A stretch of DNA of 33,999 bases from Rhizophagus sp. LPA8_4_AMF (lineage: Eukaryota; Glomeromycota; Glomeromycetes; Glomerales; Glomeraceae). Shown here in pieces: positions 19,777-30,563 of the stretch. Position 1 is the stretch's first letter. Each line of letters begins with the position of its first letter. The translations under genes were made by a program, and so were the position numbers. The notes beneath the pieces were generated by a model that ran no database searches, had not been told where the DNA came from, and was given only the letters and a program-made list of their open reading frames with translations. The DNA lies in the NCBI GenBank assembly GCA_021464525.1, contig JADRCO010000426.1, positions 1-33,999 on the forward strand, read 5' to 3'.

Positions 19777-21628
19777 ATTCTTTATTATTTTAATCATTAT
19801 TTTCATTTCGCTTTTTCCTCAATATATTGAATAGATGATACAGTAATTATAGTATGATTAATAATTTTAAAAAAAATTACATAAAAAAAAAACAAACTAT
19901 TTGATTGGTTAAGGCCCTAATTATATTTAAAATATGCATATATTATGTTTTTTTTTCTAAAAAAAAAAACATTAATAATTATATAGGTACTTAATCTAAT
20001 CATATTATCCTTTCTCTTAATAATTAATATCATTATATATATCGAATATATATATCGAACAAGAAAATAATTTTTTAGTACACAATTTTCAATTTGTTCA
20101 TATCACGTAACGATATCTGATATGTCTCACTTTCCTTTGTAATTTATATTATTAAATTAATAAAAATTTTTTTTAATGTCCTCGTGGCGTTATTTATTAT
20201 TTAGATTTCATGTATACATAATCAAAGTAAATCCGCCCACCCGACCTGCATTAAATGAGAAAATTTTTATAATAAAAACATTTATTTTGTGATGATAAAT
20301 AACGTACTACATTATACACTAATTGATTTTGTCGATTAAAATCGATTAGGCCATTTGAATAGTAAACAATATCCCATAAATGATTAACTCAGGACCCTAA
20401 AATCCCTAATAAAAGAAAATGGACCCTAATAAAAGCCTGTTCATCCCCATGTGTGACGGGATATTTTTAGCGCACGTTTATTTATATCAAACTAAATTCT
20501 AGAATTATTATAATGGAGCGCCTGGTATTGTGCCGGATCCGGATTAAATTTTATTTCGTAAAAACATATAGGTTCAAACTCGGATTTTATATGTTCCGGG
20601 CTATTGTGAGGTTCTTATTTTCAGCCCATGTAGGCCTCTTATTTTGCCGTTATATTTGTTAAGAACTCTGATAACAATTTAAATATATCTAATTATAAAA
20701 ATTCTCACACTATTTATTAAATTAAAAATTATAAAAAAAAATGCTTTACTTTTATAATACATGGGGTTGGTATGAGTCCGTTTAAAGGAAGATTTGACGG
20801 ATTTGGAGCTAGTAAGTTATTATTGCTTACAAGTTTATTTTGGAATGTTTGAATGTTCTCTGAAACATCCGAGTCAATCGAAATAATTTGATAATTTGAA
20901 ACATATTACATAAAATAATTTTTATTTCATCGATCTTAACCGATCTACCGATCTACATCGGTTGAAACACGGATGTGTCTTATTAAAAAAAATTAGTAGC
21001 AAATTTTAAAATTTTCATTTTTTATCCATGAATATAATTAAATACAATAGCACCTTTCTCGATTGAAAAAAAAAATCAAATGATCAAATGATCATGTATG
21101 GGCCTAATTATCACGTGGCAAGATTAATTTCTTAATGCCGTAACAGGTAATGCTTCACGCATGAATCAGATCACCGCTCAATAAAAAATGCTCAAAAAAA
21201 AAAAAAATTTTTTTTTAACCCTTACGATACTTTTAAATATTAAAATTACAACTACAGTTTAAGCTCGATTACTTCATATTTCTTTCTGCTCTAAAATTTT
21301 GACAATCAAAAGATTATCTCTCATTCAATAAGCGGGTCAACATCTTCATAATTAGCAGAGACTGTATAATAAAAAATGACTTCTATGATGGAGTGAGTAT
21401 TCGAGTCTGGTTAAGTTCGGTATCGATAAGAAAAAAGTCAGAGGTCATATACGAGTTCAAGAATAAAAACAATCAAAATAATAGGAGCGAAATATTTCTG
21501 CAAAAATTCAAGTACAAAAGGAATTGGACACTGTAATAACAATCACTTAAGTTTCTTAACAATGAATTAGGCTAGTTATGATGACTATTTGTGGAAATTC
21601 CTCTGGATCCATCCCGAATCTACGTGAA
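19777..21628. other. AT-rich intergenic stretch
   Basis: No supported gene. There is a short repeat of GGACCCTAA / CCCTAATAAAAG near 20391-20437, and a sequence near 20516-20580 that faintly recalls polymerase III A and B boxes but does not fold as a tRNA. A 54-codon plus stretch ending near 21537 is open but unsupported. Confidence 0.5.
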
Positions 21629-21715
21629 GAACAGAGCCAATTATCAATTATACAATTACAGTATATACAGGATCCAATGACAATAAAGGGACTATAATGT
21701 CCACATATTAATTTT
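21629..21715 (+). pseudogene. Possible PLAT-domain fragment
   Basis: The plus strand reads about 24 codons containing NYTITVYTGSNDNKGT before a stop. The pattern Y-x-V-x-V-x-TG followed by Gly-Thr is typical of the first strands of PLAT/LH2 domains. The rest of a domain is missing and no gene structure surrounds it. It is therefore at most a relic, and a chance match is possible. Confidence 0.2.
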
Positions 21716-21928
21716 ATTTTTTATAAAAAATAATTTATCCAAGGAATAAATTGTAGTCTTGGTTTTTGTATATTTATTTCATATATACGCTAGAAAAAAA
21801 ATTATAACATCTATTGTATTGAATATACATATTTAAAACGCTGTTGAAAGAGCAGATAATACCGGTAGGGGATCAATAGGGAATTTAGTAACCAAAATGT
21901 TTCAGAGAACGCACATATGATTTAGCAT

Positions 21929-22692
21929 TTAATTTGGTTGTAGACAACCGTCTTGGCATCCCATAATTCCACCAGCGGTCGCACCAGTACCAAATGATAC
22001 TATTGGATTATTACAAGTAGCTGAACCGAATAAGAAACATTGATTGAATGAAAAATCCCATTGAACACAATCGGGTTTTTGAGCACAAGCCATACAACAA
22101 CTTGTTGGATCCGAAGCTCCATCAGGTTGAACATCAGAGGGGACATGTAATTGGAGTGGAACTGTAGTTTGAAATGCACCAGGTGCACAACAAGGAATAT
22201 CAGTTGTGGTGGTAGTCGTTGCAGTCGCTGTAGTTGTTGTTACTGATGTGGAAGTTGAAGTAAAAGTCCTAGTAGTGGTCAATGTTGTGGTGCGAGGTTT
22301 GGGACATTTTTTGATAACAGTTGGAGTACAATAGACGGTTTTTACGCATTTTCCATGTTTATGATAGAAATTATGCCGTTTTTCCTTTTTATCGGGGATG
22401 CAAATAACCTCCTTATTCTCATGTCTCTTATATAGAGTAACTGTAGGTACGACGGTGGAGGTTGTGGTAGTGGTAGTGGTGGTAGTAGTGGTGGTGATGA
22501 TGGGTTTGGTGGTGGTAGTTCTAACTGTCACAGTAGTGGTTTTGGTTTTTGGGCAATTTTTAGGATGAATGGTTTACAATGGCGTGTCTTTGTGACGGTC
22601 TTGCAGTTTGTAGCAATTGTTTGCGATGAGAAAAGAAGTATAGAGACAATTAAAATAGCTGTAGCGAAAAGAATACTTTTATTCAACCACAT
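21929..22692 (-). CDS. Secreted Thr-rich protein with Apple/PAN-like domain
   Basis: The start is the ATG at 22690-22692: a short basic N-terminus and a hydrophobic run of about 20 residues ending before TIATN make a clear signal peptide. Two poly-Thr linkers (mucin-like, probably O-glycosylated) flank a Cys-containing basic segment. The C-terminal ~85 residues hold ten cysteines with CCMACAQKPDCVQWDF, as in fungal Apple/PAN-like modules that bind protein or sugar. The signal-peptide frame and the main frame differ. A 53-bp intron (22525-22577, GTAAAC...GACAG) restores phase and gives exons 22692-22578 and 22524-21929, 236 codons; a one-base frameshift is the alternative, since the skipped DNA also reads as a CPKTKTTT-type linker in the main frame. 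Likely cell-wall or apoplastic. Confidence 0.75.
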
Positions 22693-23387
22693 CGTGAAGA
22701 AGGAAAAGTTTGACAAGAAATTAATAGTATGTAGGAAATTATTAAGATGGAGAATTTAAAATTTTTTGCAAAATAAAATAAATTAATTTTTTTATCTAAA
22801 AAAATATTAGACATTTCTTTTCTTTTAGGTTAAAAATAAGATCATGTTTATATACGGTCTTGAAGCTGAATACACAAATACAAGTACAATCGACTATTTC
22901 GTTTCTATTGACATATGCCGATGTATACAAATCTTTACAATTGAGAACCACTCTTACATTATGTCGACCAAAATTTATTTTCGTAGCACATTTTGATTGT
23001 TCATTACTGGAGTTCTTAATGAGATGGATCGTAGATTTCATTTCTTTGTTCAACTTTCACTGACTTATTTAAAGATTTAATATAAATTAACATGGTATTC
23101 AACATAAACTCTATTTATATTTTAACCAATAAGTCCATGTTAATAAGTTATATTTGTTAATTTCGAAATAGCCGATATTGTTACATGATGCTACATGATG
23201 CTACAAACAAAGGGTAAAATCAAAATTAGAGATTTTATATTCATAAGCTTACACAATGCATTAGATAAATCTTCGATTGATTAACCATTTAGTATATATA
23301 ACAAACAATTTCACCATGAGGTGTACTAAGTAAATTAGAATTAAATAATTTAAATTGAATTAATTTAATTACCGTACCCGTCACTTT
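22693..23387. other. Intergenic region
   Basis: Upstream of the secreted-protein gene. Overlapping open frames exist on both strands at 22796-23063 (minus 85 codons without ATG, plus 67 codons); neither has supporting features. A direct repeat TACATGATGC lies at about 23182-23201. Confidence 0.4.
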
Positions 23388-23666
23388 ATGAAGTTCGTGT
23401 CACTGATCTTCATTAGTCTTACATTAGTTCACCTGACAACTTGTGCGTCGATAACTGAAGCATATGATACATCTTTTTGGTTAATTTATTTGATTCATAT
23501 CTCACAAAAGCAAAAAAAGATGGTATTAATAAATCAACTTCTACGTACAACAACTATGAAGTGGTTAGGTCTTGACTCTATGAGTGATCCACAATCCTCA
23601 AGACTACAAACTCGAGTGACCCACAGCCTCGAATTTGTCACTACAGGTAGCCCACAGTTTCCATAG
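23388..23666 (+). CDS. Possible small secreted protein
   Basis: A 92-codon frame opening with ATG. The first ~20 residues (MKFVSLIFISLTLVHLTTCA) look like a textbook signal peptide with a cleavage site after TTCA or nearby. The remainder has no known domain, and its last third (from about codon 65) is encoded by a degenerate minisatellite. The true gene may use an intron after the signal-peptide exon. It could also be a decayed gene of which only the first exon is intact. The DNA from 23582 onward is repeat-derived, so the C-terminus should be treated with caution. Confidence 0.35.
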   Translation: MKFVSLIFISLTLVHLTTCASITEAYDTSFWLIYLIHISQKQKKMVLINQLLRTTTMKWLGLDSMSDPQSSRLQTRVTHSLEFVTTGSPQFP

Positions 23667-23715
23667 TGTGGTGACCACAATCCCGTTAATGAAGTGACCC
23701 GCAGTCCTTCCTAAT
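23582..23715. repeat. Degenerate minisatellite
   Basis: Five imperfect copies of a motif close to GAGTGACCCACAGCCTC, starting near 23582, 23614, 23646, 23670 and 23693 (spacings about 32, 32, 24 and 23). The copies are GC-richer than the surroundings. Confidence 0.6.
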
Positions 23716-24480
23716 CATACCACAAAAATTGCAATATATCTCACTTTCCAATTGTCCCTAATATTTCTTAAATCGCGCATTGTAGCTTATCAAAAAAAAT
23801 CGGAACCAAGAGCTTCCTCAAATCCTTACTAAACGCATCATAAATCTGTGAAGTTTTACTTGTTGATAATAGACGAACATATCATCAGCGGTTATAGAGC
23901 TGATTGCGGACACAATTTCGGCCTAAGGAACCGGTAAATGGATCTGCTAAAGAAAGTGGTTCATATTACTTACGATAATTCAGGCGAGAGCTTTGCTCTA
24001 TTTCGATACTTTTGTTTCTGTTAATTATAGAAAAAAATGTCAAAAAAATCAACGAATCTCTGTATTATATGGAAATGATATGACGTGCATAACGCAGCAA
24101 TTTTTTTTTTAAACAAAGTAAATTAAGATAAAGATTCTAAAATCCTAAAAAAGACGTATTTTCTTTCACTATATTCGCCATTCGCCCTTCAAGTTTACTT
24201 AAGGGTTGGAATGATGTTAAATAATGCCATTTTGACCTTAAAAATCTCTTTGCCAACAAATAGGTCAAAAATGAATGTTTAAACCCGCCTTTATCACTAG
24301 TTACAATTTACAAAATTACGGTCAAATGACCATCATGTGATAAATGGCTTATCAATCACATTTTTTTTTTCTCTACAAAATCTACTACGTAAGAATATTT
24401 GAAATAAGAATTTCGACTGGTCTTGATAACAAACTTCTATTTCAACACACTTCACGAAGTCTAGGGCACCATTTTATTAC
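23716..24480. other. Non-coding spacer
   Basis: No gene was recognised. A small imperfect inverted repeat, CATTTTGACC facing GGTCAAAAATG, lies at about 24229-24275. Confidence 0.4.
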
Positions 24481-26680
24481 TCTCTTGCTCGTGTAAAGAG
24501 ATTTTTATAAAATACTTAGGAACGAAGAAAGGCTCGATCTTCTTACGGTGTGATTCTGAGATTAACAAAACTGTATCATATGCAATAAACAATGTGGGAG
24601 ACACAACGAAAGCGATGCAATAATTTGGGCGTGGAATAATGGGATGTCAACTTCATAGAGACGAATATTGGAACCTTATTTGATACAGCAAGTCCTGGTT
24701 CAATAACTTAGAACAATTGCCTGACAAAGAAAAAGAACGAATTTTTCAGTCCTTACGTAAATGTCAATGCAATATCGCATCATAGACTATTTGTTATTCG
24801 CTTTGTTCCATAATATTTGTAATGAAGCAAAGGTAGAGATTGAAGGCAATCCACTCTCCTAATTTGTGGATGAACTAAGAATTTATTGATGCAGCAAGTC
24901 TCATCCAAAGTATATTATTTCCTACAGAATTCTCCATGTATCCGCATACAGTGGAATTTGAACACCACAGTATAACCATAGTCAAATAAAGGAAGTGTTA
25001 AGGTAAAGCAAGTATTTATTGTGTTTTATCAAGGAGTGTTATCGAACATTGTCTGACTCGTTTGTTTCCCTCATCATATAGACCATAATTCTCGCCACGA
25101 AACGTCTCGCAGTCTATAACGCAGTAATACTGGCGAAAGTCTTAACCGCATAATATCAACTGGTCTGATTGCACTGCAAGATACATGGACATACAAGTGA
25201 TGTAGAAAATCGTTAGACATATTTTGTTCAACCGCAGATACACTTTTAGTAGTTCTTGGTACAAAAGAAAAGGAAAGCAATATTTGGGATCGAAAGAGAG
25301 ATAATAAATATTCTACTGAAGAAAAAAATCAGTGGTGAGATTCGATAACATCCATGTAATAATAAGGTATCAATAATGCGAGCGTCAGAAACTATTTAGT
25401 AACCAAAGACAAAGACATGTGTACTTGACTGTGGAAGAAAAAATGGACATATATTGTTTGGATCACATATATATTTAAGAGCGGACATTTGGCAATTAAA
25501 ACAGATGACATTTGTGTTCTAATGTTGAAAAAATAGTTCATACGTGGTCTTCGATTGTATTGGATGATTCGAGATATCTTGTTTGGATTAAGCAATCCAA
25601 CTCGCTTCTCTTTGGAGTTTCTTTCAGCTAAAAATTTTCCCTAAGAACCAGTAGCCTTTCAAAGAAATAGCTAGTTTCATTAAATCCATCGGATGTACAA
25701 TATTCAAGTAAATGATTAATAGTAAAATGTATACGAGAAGAACGAGGAAAAAAAAATTAGTACATGAAATGGAAAACTCTGCTGGGCTAAAGTCCTCCTA
25801 AGGAAGTGAATGGTAGTAGATGCGCTTCATGAATCTTTTTCGTTGTTGATCAGCAAGGGTTCATAAAATCTCTCGGCAAGATTTACGGTTTAGTCCGTTC
25901 TGTAATTTCAGCCAGGGGCCCTGCCAAAAACTCTTGGCAAAATTTCTTGGCATTTCCCTGAAAGGCGCTTAAGCGTAGTGATGATTGTTACATAATTCTG
26001 GTAATGAAGTCCAGCATATGTACTGGTGTGGTTTTATCATTACTATTGGTGTAGTCTTATTTTTCTCGAAAGTTGTTGCAGCCATCAAAATCTTTCGTTA
26101 ATCGCTGGATATAACATGGGAATTAATTTTTCGTATGTTACCAGAGGTATTTGTTACATTATTTGGTCTAGTTCGTTAATAAAAAAAGAACATATTTATT
26201 TAACCATAGAAATCAGCGATCTCGTTGTTCCAAGATTACACAATGTGCTGACATCCAATAACAATACAAGCATGTGATCTATAATCAGTCCGCAGAATCA
26301 TAGATATTCTTGTTAGAATGATGCGATTACATTCTGGAAATTAATAAGGGCGAAAGAACCTCTTGCCAAACTGTATGTGCACAATGAACGATACAATAAG
26401 AATTATTTCTTAGTTTCGATAAGTTTATGAATGCATATTCTAAGGTATTTGCTAATCTTAAGTAATTGGCGTTCAGATATTTCAATTGTACTAATTACAT
26501 ACTTGCCACAGAAAAATACCTTCCTTGCCGCCCAACCACGCCTTTTATTCATACATGTTATCGATAACGATCATTTATGTCATGTCAAAGAGAATACCCA
26601 AAAAAATAAGGAGGTTCTAGGAACACACCTTCGGTGGCTTACGGTCCTGAAGTTGAGCTTTTGTATTATACAGAAATAAA
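24480..26680. pseudogene. Long tract of decayed coding-like DNA
   Basis: Composition is clearly less AT-rich than in the flanks, and short coding-like pieces appear on both strands. The plus strand near 24688-24780 reads KSWFNNLEQLPDKEKERIFQ. The plus strand near 25225-25335 has VVLGTKEKESNIWDRKRDNK, and a third plus piece near 26480-26640 has ISIVLITYLPQKNTFLAAQP. All are interrupted, and no frame is long enough to be a functional gene. I cannot name a family; it may be an old mobile element or a decayed host gene family. No terminal repeats were found. Confidence 0.3.
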
Positions 26681-27014
26681 TATATAACTTAATTTATCCA
26701 TAATTTATTTTCATTTGAAAGTCTTGGCAAATTAAGAATCAATATGAAAATGAATCTTAATTGTTTTCGTATCAATTAACGTTAAAAGCAGAATCTCTGT
26801 GAGAATATCAAGAAAACAATCCTGAATTATTATTATATAACACGATGGTAATATACAAAAAACATAATTCTTTTAATTGTTTCTTTTTATTGATTATAAA
26901 TATCTTGTTGAATTTAATTATTGTTATCTGTCATTTGTTAAACTCTTAATATCAATCGTTAAAATATTTATTAAAAATAATATAAACCAATTTTGGTAGT
27001 GACACAAGATCTTA

Positions 27015-27354
27015 CGCTTCCCATAAAAACTATAGAGTACCCCTTTTTTATACAAAGCTGCGTCTAACCCATTGTCCCAACCGACATCGGATTGGATTTA
27101 AATAAATCATTAAATATGATGAATTTAAAAAATCAACAGAATTAGAATTGTAAAACATTTATTTACTCTCAAACTCAATACATTCGCTTCCCATAAAAAC
27201 TAAAAAGTACCCCTTTTTTATACAAAGCTGCGTCTAACCCATTGTCCCAACCGACATCGGATTGGATTTAAATAAATCATTAAATATGATGAATTTAAAA
27301 AATCAATCAGAATAAGAATTGTAAAACATTTATTAAATTCTCAAACTCAATACA
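27015..27354. repeat. 170-bp tandem duplication
   Basis: Two nearly identical head-to-tail copies starting at 27015 and 27185 (period 170). Both hold CGCTTCCCATAAAAACTA, the GC-richer core GCTGCGTCTAACCCATTGTC, and TTTTTTATAC / GGATTTAAATAAATC elements that resemble TATA boxes. Differences are a handful of substitutions and 1-2 base indels, so the duplication is young. It ends about 20 bp before the ATG of the gene at 27377. Confidence 0.95.
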
Positions 27355-27376
27355 TTTTTTTTTTGTCTCAACTATC

Positions 27377-28057
27377 ATGCCAAGAAACCTTCTTAATTTT
27401 CTTCGTGATCAAGGTATTACATTGATTTTTTTTCCTTCAAAGTAATATTTTTCTAACAGCTTTTATAACCATAGTGCAACAACACAAAGTCAGATTACTT
27501 GCAAGAAAGTGTAATTTAAGTATGTAAAAAATTAGCAGTTAATTATTTCTTATACATAAAAGTTGTTTCTAATATTTTGTGTATTTAGCTCCCTTAACTC
27601 TTCCTCGATCATTCCAAGACCCGACCCTTGCCTCTCGTATTCTAAAAATTACAAAAAACCACATCGATATGCCCGCCCTTATAATTCAATGGAACGATGC
27701 CGGCTTTAATGACGTTGCAACCTCACCTGGTAACAGAAATGGAGTAGTTGGTCAAGATAAAAATGCGATAATTAATCACTTGGTTACAGGGGGGGCAACA
27801 AACCATCGCGACACCATCTTCGTGTTCAGAGATGGACAATCGGTTGGAGACTGCGAACATACTCTTCCCAATTGGTATGAGAAATTTCTTTTCTTGATCT
27901 CATATCTAGCTAACTCATTTTCCTTTTATTCTATTGCTAAAGGGCCCGGCATCAAGCCGGAATTCCTGATATTGTTATCTCTTGTTATAGAATAAATAAG
28001 CTAACAGCTGGGAGTGTAATTGATGTAGAGATATATAACAATGCATTTAAAAGATAA
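27377..28057 (+). CDS. Orphan protein, three exons
   Basis: Exons 27377-27413, 27589-27874 and 27943-28057 join in consistent phase (junction codons GCT and TGG) to give 145 codons, from ATG to TAA. The introns are canonical GT...TTTAG and GT...AAAG. The product starts MPRNLLNFLRDQ, has no signal peptide or membrane span, and looks mixed alpha/beta with likely strands at ALIIQWNDAGF, DTIFVFRDGQSVGD and IPDIVISCYRINKL. No known domain was recognised. The exonic DNA is distinctly GC-richer than the introns, which supports a real gene. The 170-bp tandem duplication immediately upstream probably includes its promoter and leader. Confidence 0.75.
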
Positions 28058-28386
28058 CGTGAGTTGAACCCTATTTTTTTGTTTATAGCATCGCCCACTA
28101 AATTTGCCACCAATCACATAATTTTTAACAACGATTTCTAAAATAGGGGATTTCCTTTTTTTATCGATAATTCTCAAATACGGATATTATTTTTAATGAA
28201 ATTTTTTCTAACATATTTTTAACGAATTTTCATGCGAATTTTTTGTTCTCTGCCAAATTTTACGAATTTTTCTGTCTTTGAAAATTTTTTTGTTTTTAAT
28301 GAAATTTTGTTTTTTTAACAATTTTTTGTTTTTAACAAATTTTCTTTATATTTGAACTATATCTTTATTTGTAAAAAATAAAAAAA
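28058..28386. other. T-rich 3' flank
   Basis: After the orphan gene. It contains repetitive TTTTTAACAATTTTTTGTTTT-like sequence with several GAATTTT and AATTTT units near 28200-28350. No gene is seen. Confidence 0.5.
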
Positions 28387-28588
28387 CTACGATTCATAGT
28401 TACTACTGTCAATAAAAGGTGTTTTAGTTTTGTCCTTCCATGTTCTTGGCATTATTAATTGGCGTTTGTATTCTTTTATTTGTTGAACCATTTGTTGAAG
28501 AGGAATAAAATTAGATGAAATATTTTCTATCTATTTTTTCCTTTGAGTTAAATTAATAGGATGGCGCAATCTTGAATCACTAATAAGA
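28387..28588 (-). pseudogene. C-terminal coding remnant
   Basis: The minus strand reads ISDSRLRHPINLTQRKK, is interrupted, and continues in the same frame with FIPLQQMVQQIKEYKRQLIM and PRTWKDKTKTPF before a final stop at 28387-28389. Residue pattern and codon use look genuinely coding. It is probably the tail of a repeat-borne or multicopy protein. Family not recognised, no element ends found. Confidence 0.35.
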
Positions 28589-28619
28589 ATGCCACTGATT
28601 TACATTTTACGGAAATGAA

Positions 28620-30010
28620 AAAGATTAAGATTTCTGATTTACAATGTCATCGATCGGTTTCTCATAAAACCGTTATTGCCTTTAAACGGGAATTTTATTC
28701 CCCCGTTAAGACGCGTAATCCCTAATTCATATTCCATTTTTGGTGTTAATCGGATTTGTCGTATTAACGAAATCTTTCCAAAGATCTTGTAGACCCAATG
28801 CAAATTATATAAAAAGGTGATGCCCCGGTTAGCGAATCCCTTTATCTGCCTTGCACAAGTAAAATAAAAATAACAATCGAAATTAATCAACTTTCATCGC
28901 CAATATCAATAATCAAACAAATGAGTATAACCCATAAAGTAGTAGTAAAGTAGGTTGGTTTATAGTTCGTGTTGGTAAAACGAAACAAAAATATGCTCTG
29001 TTCTGTAGTGAATTGAATATTTTGATTACTACGAGTCTTACTACGAGTCTTACTACGATTCCAACTATTACTACTCCGTCCAAGATCCTTCCAATTATCG
29101 CACTTCCACTATGTTGACATTGATGCCATTGTCTTTCCACCATACTATTCTTTTTCTTCTGCGGTATCTTTGATTTAGTGATATGTGTTCCACCCCGCAT
29201 TTGACTTGTATTATTTTGTTTGATCTCATTCGCAATGAAGAAAACAGGACTAAATAGTTTATTGCAATAGCATACTGATTATTAATCGAAAGCAGATGTT
29301 TTTTTGTTGACAACGTTGTAATCGTGCCTTCTCTTTGTTCTTCACAGGACTGTTCATTATCACGATTACTGTTGTTCTGTAATGAATCTTCACCGCATAA
29401 ATTATGTTGTATTGCCAATGAAGTAGTTGCTGATCACACCGTGAGGGCCCTCAATGTATGCTTATTTGATGAACTACTTCGTACATTTTGTGTAGACGGG
29501 TCACATTCATTTGGCGTGTTGTCAACTATAGGTGTAAGATGAACAATGCAATCCGAGTCCGGAAACTTTTTAACAAATAATTCGTTCTTGTGGATATCAA
29601 CAGCAGTTGTCCCTAAGAATTGACTAAACCGAGAGATCTTCTTGTGCAATGATTCTTTAGGACATGTAGAGTCTAGTATGGAGACTAATTGAATAGGGTC
29701 ATTGTATTGAGACTAATGAATCGTCCGACTTCTGCAGGTAAACTTAAACGAGTGAACTCCTTAGCCTCTTTATAGTCTGTAAAATGCAAATGAAGTGACT
29801 TGTATGTGAAAATCTGTTGTCCAGTAGCCATTTCTGTTCTGACCATATTCGTCCATGGCGACAAATCTGTTAAAGATTTAGGCGCATTCGTTATTCCACT
29901 ATATTTAACACGAAACACTTCTAACATCCCATCAAGAACTTGTTTCAGCAAATTGACTATTTTTGTTCCGGGAAACTTATCTGTTATGAAGTGAACCAAA
30001 CTCCACATGT
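28620..30010 (-). pseudogene. Decayed coding region, unknown family
   Basis: GC-richer than the flanks, with a run of minus-strand open pieces in changing frames. The best are 29685-30008 (with SLTDLSPWTNMVRTEMATGQ), 29434-29649 (with VDIHKNELFVKKFPDSDCIV) and 29095-29418. The order and similar composition suggest one former gene or element read on the minus strand, now broken. A 12-bp tandem repeat (TACTACGAGTCT) lies near 29026-29055. No domain was recognised and no terminal repeats were seen. Confidence 0.35.
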
Positions 30011-30353
30011 ATTCTAGGAAACTGGGGTAGGTCTCCGCACACTACTTCGGAAAAGGATCTTAAGTGTGACAAAAAAGGAACTGCCAACGTGGAACGTGTG
30101 CAAACCATTTGGAATTTTTCTTGCTTAGGGATTTGGTAAGCTATTTCTAAAAATATTTTTGATCGTGAACGTGTTTCTTTACTTTAATATTTCTTTAATT
30201 AATATGCTAATTGTTACAGACGATGCAATTGATTTTACATTGGTCCTGAAATGATACAGTATATCAAGTTTCTCACTTTGAAAAAAAATGGAAAACTTTA
30301 ACGGTTGATAAGTGGTAATGACTTACGAGGAAGGATATCCGAAGTTCTAGGTC

Positions 30354-30563
30354 ATGGATATTTATCCAAATCCAGGGATGAATCTTTGCAGTAGTATTAG
30401 TGGGATATTGTATAGGGAAAATAGGCGATTTCTTTGTTCTACCACAGTGAAGATAAAGAAGATAAAATTCGCCCACTTTCTCGTAGATACAGGTTCTCCA
30501 GAGATCTACACCTACGAGGAAGCACTCGGTGCTGTTAATCCGGTCGAGAAAATTTTAATGTAA
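30354..30563 (+). pseudogene. Aspartic-protease-like relic
   Basis: A 69-codon plus frame carries KFAHFLVDTGSPEIYTYEEA. The hydrophobic-hydrophobic-Asp-Thr-Gly-Ser core is the signature of the active-site loop of pepsin-type and retropepsin-type aspartic proteases. Only this short part of a protease domain is present, so the piece is a broken fossil. It may come from an LTR-type or other repeat element, or from a host gene family with such a fold; no flanking repeats or other element parts were identified, and the age cannot be judged. Confidence 0.35.

Noticed and set aside
20516-20580. tRNA or SINE-like polymerase III boxes (TGGAGCGCCTGG and GGTTCAAACTC)
   Set aside because: The A-box match is poor, the distance is long, and no cloverleaf arms can be drawn.
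22000-22188. 62-codon minus frame inside the secreted protein gene
   Set aside because: It overlaps the Cys-rich Apple/PAN-like exon in another frame; a shadow.
22438-22520. GGT/GGTAGT repeat as an independent microsatellite
   Set aside because: It is the reverse complement of the poly-Thr codons of the secreted protein and is explained by that gene.
22796-23063. Overlapping frames on both strands
   Set aside because: Neither has convincing start context or recognisable features; the minus frame lacks an ATG start near its 5' end.
26026-26277. 83-codon plus frame as a membrane protein gene
   Set aside because: No ATG-context, domain or splice support, and it sits inside a decayed tract.
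29324-29542. Plus-strand 72-codon frame
   Set aside because: Opposite a longer minus-strand coding-like run of the same composition; most likely a shadow.
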